Assembly: GCA_003049465.1 (NCBI GenBank)
Contig: PYSS01000127.1
Location: 1,905-65,904, forward strand
From: Magnaporthiopsis rhizophila
Lineage: Eukaryota; Ascomycota; Sordariomycetes; Magnaporthales; Magnaporthaceae
DNA: 64,000 bases
Direction of reading: 5' to 3'
The first letter of the stretch is position 1; the number at the start of each line of letters is the position of its first letter. Position numbers and translations under genes: made by a program. The notes below the pieces were generated by a model, which was not told the DNA's origin, searched no databases, and saw nothing but the letters and a program-made list of their open reading frames with translations. Of this stretch, positions 58,536 to 64,000 are shown in pieces.

Positions 58536-61500
58536 TTTTAACTAATCCTGTTTAATATTTACCAAAAATAACAAATAATAGCAAATTATATTAATTATAA
58601 ACAAAAAACCCAAAAATATTACTATTGCCGGCAAAATATATAATAATTTTTCGGCGGCCATGCAAATATTTATTGCAAAAATCGAAAAATTTAAAAAAGC
58701 TTAGGCCAAACTTTATATTACTATCAAATTTTATAAATTCCTTTCACCCAACAAATATAATAAAAAAAAAAGCAAAATTAAAATGTTCCTAATTAAATAT
58801 AAAGGATATTTTTTGTTTTATTAAAACCATTTTTAGCAGGAAAAATAAAAAATTGCTTATATAACCATGCGCCTGAATAGCAAAATTAAGGATTAATTTA
58901 AACCTATTTGGTCCAATTATTTAAAAAAGCACAATAAATTCAAAGAAAAAACCAAATTAATATTCGCCAATTTCGAAAAATTTGGTAAAAAAATTGCCAA
59001 AATTTTCGGATAGGTCGATAAAAAACGGGTGGCCGAAAAAAAGCTGCTTTAGCTCCGGCAAAAAGGCCCCGCATCAACCTATATCTCCAAATTCCAATAA
59101 CTAATTAACAAATTTAATTAAACAAAAAATACCAAAATAACCCAGCTTTATTAAGGGCTAAAAAATAATATAAAAAATAAATTATCCAAACAAAAATAAC
59201 CTGAAAATTTTGTCGATTATATTATTATAATTATCCGTATTAATAATAAACTGTACAAATATTGCCTCGAAAAAAAAATTTAACAAACCAAACCAATAAT
59301 GCAAAATAACAAAACTAACCAAAAAAAAGCAAAATAATAATAATTTATAATTTATAATATATATTTTGGATTTATAAATTTTAGCGCAAAAATTATACAC
59401 CAGTATAAAAAATAAAAATATATCAGGTTTAAAAACCTAAAAAATAAAAAATATTTTAAATATAAAAAAAAAAAATATATTAAAAAAAACTGCCCGCAAA
59501 AAAATCGATAAACGGCCGTTTTTTGCCAAAAAAGCGCGCCAAAAAACCATTAGCCCATAATCCCAAATTTTCCAAAAACAACCGAACGATTAGCAAAAAA
59601 AAGCCTATACCCCGAAATGTTATTTAATTGGACCTATTATTTTAATAAAAACTGTATAACCCATTATTCCGATAAAAATACCACAAAATATTACCCTAAA
59701 TAACGGTTTATTATAATATAACAAATAAGCTAACCCCGGGGTAACAATAAAATAACCTAAGGTTTAAAAAAACTTAAAAGGGCCCAATACAGCAATAATA
59801 GCATACCAATAACGGGAAAATTTACCGAACAAAACAAAAAATTTAAAAAACTAGCCCGATATAAAAATATATCAAATATTTCGGTTAACAATTTTAAAAA
59901 AAATTTAAATATAAATATAAAAGTGAAACCGCTTTTGGACCAAATATATTAGTTATAAACCCAAAAAAAAAAACTAGGCCTAATAAAATACTGGAAAATT
60001 ACAAAAACAAACCTTAATAACAAAAAACCCAGCAAAAAATAATATATGATTAATTTTAAAAAACTCCAGCAAAAATTCGATTAGTAACTAATCGATATAA
60101 AAAAATAACCCTTTATAACCAAAAAGGAAATATAAAAAGTATATACCTTATTTAGATTTTTGGAAATAAACCGATAATTTTAGGACCAGCCCAAACCTAT
60201 TAGCAATCTGATATATAAAAAACCGGCATAAAATAATAAAAAAAAGCCCCTGGATTGGTTAAAAAATAACCAATTAATTATTTATTATAAGGCACTATTT
60301 GAAAATATTCCAAACCTGGATTAATAATTAACACGGCCATATGCGCTAAACCATAAAAATATAAACCCCGATACAAATTATTATAATAAACTTTTTTAGG
60401 CCAAATGCCTGTATAATAATTGCAAATAATATATAGCCAAAAAGCTGAAACATAATTTTTTTCCACAAAAAAAAGGAAAAAAACCAGTGCGGTACCTATA
60501 ATAAGAATACCAGCTTCCGAAATGGTAAATAACAAAAATAAGCTATAAAAGTTTAGCAGCAACCTTTATGCTATTATCAGCCTATTTTATAATGTGCCTG
60601 ACAAAAATCCTTATATACCAGATATGCGGAAAACCGAAATGCAAAATACATATAAAAAAAAAAGCAAAGGCCTGAACGAACAGGTTTGCCCGATTAACAG
60701 AAATAATTAAGGCCCGGTAATAAATGTTCCAAACAAAAAACTAGAAAATTTATCCAAAAATAGGGCACAAATAAGGCAATAACCAGCAAAATCCCTAACA
60801 ATAACAATTATTAACCAGTATAAATATATTAAAATAATAATATACTGGAAAAGGCGAAAAATAAAAATTATAATCGATTGCAAAACCCAAAAAAATTATT
60901 TTTTACTAAAAGCAATAAAAAAGTACAGCATTTTAATATATTAAAAAAAAAAACCATACAACCTTATAATAATAAAATAAAAGCCAATTATATTTAATAA
61001 AAAAAGGATCAATACTGAAACTGATCATTTTAAATTTCGATTTTTGGGAAAAATTTGCAAAATAACCCTAAATATTATAAATATAAAAAAAAAAAACCTA
61101 ATTTTAGGTATTCTATAGCTTAAAAAATATAACCCCCTAATAAATTGGATTACCGAACAGATTTAATAAAAAAAATTACCATTAACCAGCAAAAAAGCCC
61201 AATAACCACAGGCCCCGGATAATAAAAATCGAACGCCAGAAAGGATAACCGCAATAGCAGCAGAATATAGCAATTAGCCCTAGCAAACCGCATTAATCAA
61301 AACACTAATAAATATAAATGCAAATAAACCCAATAAACAGGAAATTACCAAAAATGGATTTAAAAACGTTTCTAAAAAATATTATAAATACTGAAAATTG
61401 TTTCAGAAAAATTTGGAAACGATATTACCGAAATACGGACCATTTGATTATAAAATTAAATTTAAACCGGAAGCATAGCTTAAGTACCAAAAGCTGTATT

Positions 61501-61586
61501 AATTAAACCTTTGGCAAAAAAAGCTATTACAAAAATAGCTAAAGGAAAAAATTAGGAAAGGATTTACCAAACTTTTCGACTTTCTT

Positions 61587-62250
61587 ATGGAATATGGAAT
61601 TTTATTTGTTTCCAAAAAAAACGGAAAGGAACGGATATATATCGATTATTATTTATTAAATCAAAAAACAATAAAAAATCGGTATTTTTTATCCCTAATT
61701 AACAAATTTAAAAACAAATTTGGGAAAAGCCGGTGGTTTATAATCCTAAATTTACGCAAGGTTTATAACCTGTTAAAAATTAAAAAGGGGAATAAATAAA
61801 AAACCGCTTTTCGGACCAAACTTAAAATTTTCGAATTATTGGTAATAATTTTTGGGCTTATTAATGCACCAGCCATATTTTAGCGAATAATTAACCACAT
61901 ATTACAAAAATACCTCGATATTTTTGCCCTTATATACCTGAATAATATCCTAATTTTTTCAAATATATTAGAAAAATATAAATAATATATGTATAAAATA
62001 CTATAAAAGTTGCAAAATACAAAGCTTTTGGTTAACCCGGACAAATGCATATGGCACTTTTTAAAAGTAATTTTTCTCGGGTTTATTATTAAATAAGGGG
62101 AAATTTGGATAAAACCCAAAAAAATACAGGCGGTAAAAAACTGGCCTGTACCCACCACAGTTAAAAAAATGCGAGGTTTTTTGGGATTTTTGAATTTTTA
62201 CCGAAAATTTATCCGAAATTTTAGCAAAAAAGCCATACCATTTACGGATT
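61587..62250 (+). pseudogene. Reverse transcriptase remnant of element C
   Basis: VSKKNGKERIYIDYYLLNQ and LSLINKFKNKFGKSRWF at 61609-61740 are the RT fingers. The FGLINAP-like site follows near 61840, with catalytic YLDD altered to YLNN near 61937. Confidence 0.8.
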
Positions 62251-63151
62251 TTACCAAAAACGACACCCAGTTTTATTAAGGGATACAAAAATAAATAGCT
62301 TTCGATTTGCTAAAAAAAGCTATTATCCAAATACCAGTACTGGCAATACCAAACCCAAAAAAACCTTTTAAAATTGAAATTAATATATCGGATTTTGCTA
62401 TCAAAAAATAATTGGAATAATAAAACAATTAAAAAAAATTGCACTTTTGCGCATTTTTTTTGCAAAAACTAAATAAACCAAAATTAAATTATTAAATTTA
62501 TAATAAAAAGCTTTTTGCTATTATTAAAATTTTGAAAAAATAAAAGGTATATTTGTGCAAAACTAACCACCAAATTATGGTGTACACCAATTACAAAAAC
62601 CTGTTATAATTTATTATTAGCCAAATGCTAAATAAAAAATAAATCCAATAAAACCAGTTTTTTTAAAATTATAACCTTCGAATTAAGGTTAGGAAAAGGT
62701 TAAAAAACGGCCAAACGGATGCTTTAAGCTGGTAATCGGACCATTAGGTGGATATACTATCAAAAATACGCGCAGTTTTGGCTAAAGGACCAAACGGATC
62801 CCTAATTCCAGCATAATAAGCATTGGCCAAAATAACCCGATAAAAAAGCTGAACCCCAAAAAAAATCCAGCAAATTTATAGCCAAATAGCTAATAAATAC
62901 CAGGGGATTGCTAAAATCTGAAAAAAATTTTGTTAGTATTACGGGTTTATAAAAATCCGCACCAAAATACGGGAAATAATTAAAAATTACAAAAATTGTG
63001 CAAAAAATAAGGCCAGCAGGTATAAATTTTACGGGTTATTTTAACCTTTACCAGTATTTAGCAAAATATGGCAAAAAATTACGATAAATTTTGTGATTAA
63101 ACTTTTTAAATTAAAAAAATTATTAATAAATATCCAGTATAATAATATCCT

Positions 63152-63419
63152 AATAATAATAAATAAGTTTACCAAATATACCCTGTTTTTATTTTATAAA
63201 AAAAGCAATAATATTACAAAACTAACATATATCTTTATTAAAAATGTAATATTAAAACACGAAATACCCAACAAATTAATTACGGATCAAAACAAGCTAT
63301 TTATAAGCAAATTTTGGAGGGCTTTAATAACAAAACTCGAAACAAAATATGCATTATTAATAATTTATTATCCCAAAACAGATAAACAAACAGAACAAAT
63401 AAACCAAACCATAAAATAA
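63152..63419 (+). pseudogene. Integrase core remnant of element C
   Basis: KFTKYTLFLFYKKSNN, NKLITDQNKLFISKFWR and YYPKTDKQTEQINQTIK can be read. Here the catalytic Glu (QTE) survives while neighbouring Gly and Arg residues are changed, so B and C decayed independently. Confidence 0.8.
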
Positions 63420-64000
63420 TATTTATACTATTATATTAATTATAAATAAACTAATTGGATATAATTATTCCTTATAGCCCAATTTGCTTATAATAGTTCG
63501 GTATACAAAAGTACAAAAATAATTTCGTTTTTTGCAAATTATAAATTTATATTTACGGTATACAAAAAACCTAAAGCAAAAAAGAACATTTTAATAGCAA
63601 AAATACAGGTTACCAAAATAACCAAATTATACAAATATTTGCAAAAAAAGCTTAAAAAGTTTCGAAAATATATATCCACCCAGGCAAATAAAAAAAGGCT
63701 CGAAAAACCAACCTTTAAAAAAAGGAATAACATTTATCTTTTACGCCGCAATATTAAAATAAAACAGCCAAATAACAAACTGGATTACAAAAAACTCGGA
63801 CCGTTCAAAATTAAAAAAATAATTTTACCAGTTAATTACAAATTTTAATTACCACCAACCATAAAAATTCACCCCATTTTTTACATTTCCTTACTAAAAC
63901 CGGTACCACCTGGGTTAAAAAGCACAAAATTAATAAAAATCAACCCGAACCAAAAATGGAAAATCAAAAAAATCCTTAATAACAAAATATATTACCGCAA

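Larger units (their letters stand above)
58044..64000 (+). mobile_element. Element C: second chromovirus of the tandem, cut by the window end
   Basis: Collinear with element B at an offset of about 6,935 bases: zinc knuckle near 59451-59492, RT near 61580-62250 (catalytic site YLNN), integrase near 63152-63419, and the start of the chromodomain at 63971-64000, where the window ends. Its 3' LTR should lie about 1 kb beyond the window. The differences from B are almost all transitions. Confidence 0.85.

Noticed and set aside
33000..64000. AT-rich block as mitochondrial DNA insertion or organelle contig
   Set aside because: LTRs, target duplications, RT, integrase and chromodomain remnants identify it as nuclear retroelement DNA. 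No mitochondrial genes were seen.
1..64000. CRISPR array, prokaryotic operon or secondary-metabolite cluster
   Set aside because: Introns and gene content are eukaryotic. No spaced direct repeats of CRISPR type and no synthase or tailoring enzymes were found.

Overview
This window is nuclear DNA of a filamentous ascomycete, probably a sordariomycete. Genes are interrupted by short GT-AG introns, intergenic spaces are 0.4-2.5 kb, and the proteins are of filamentous-fungal type. The EF-1alpha is 473 residues, about 13 longer than the usual ascomycete 460. From memory that length also occurs in Magnaporthales, so I suggest that order only as a weak inference. Two compartments meet near 33 kb.

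Compartment 1 (1-33 kb, GC-rich) holds thirteen genes: PAPS reductase (288-1289, -), phosphoserine phosphatase (3212-4723, +), an unrecognised AT-hook-like protein (5197-7733, -), ISD11/LYRM4 (8714-9288, -), a double MYND-like zinc protein (9649-11017, -), SF3b subunit 5 (11472-11899, +), the MAGE protein Nse3 (12278-13480, -), mitochondrial SLS1 (14062-16416, +), EF-1alpha (17206-19456, -), CIA30 (21302-22194, -), a three-RRM RNA-binding protein (24695-27237, +), an SSS-family transporter (28720-31169, +) and a Tim44-like mL45/MBA1 mitoribosomal protein (31641-32563, -). Exon-intron structures were worked out by hand from splice sites and reading frame. These are mostly housekeeping genes. 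Four of them serve mitochondria (Fe-S assembly, mitochondrial expression, complex I assembly, mitoribosome). There is no sign of a biosynthetic cluster.

Compartment 2 (about 33-64 kb) is a very AT-rich, hypermutated graveyard of nested retroelements. A complete Ty3/gypsy chromovirus (element A, 33216-40459) has 450-bp LTRs and a 5-bp target duplication. A LINE with RNase H lies on the minus strand (41989-48433) between 16-bp duplications. A Ty1/copia remnant lies on the minus strand (48450-51108). It is cut by a tandem pair of chromoviruses (elements B and C, 51109-64000+) that share a central 492-bp LTR. No intact protein remains there: zinc-knuckle cysteines have become tyrosine, RT YLDD has become YLDN or YLNN, and stops are frequent.

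The most unusual signal is in the mutation pattern. Between the two 492-bp LTRs, changes on the element's coding strand are mostly G-to-A, and most are not in the CpA/TpG context expected of classical RIP. In the LINE, which lies on the opposite strand, the composition skew flips with orientation. Other points worth a look are a first exon of SF3b5 that consists only of the ATG, a low-mutation island with two unidentified open frames at 41.0-41.6 kb, and LTRs whose outer ends escaped mutation.
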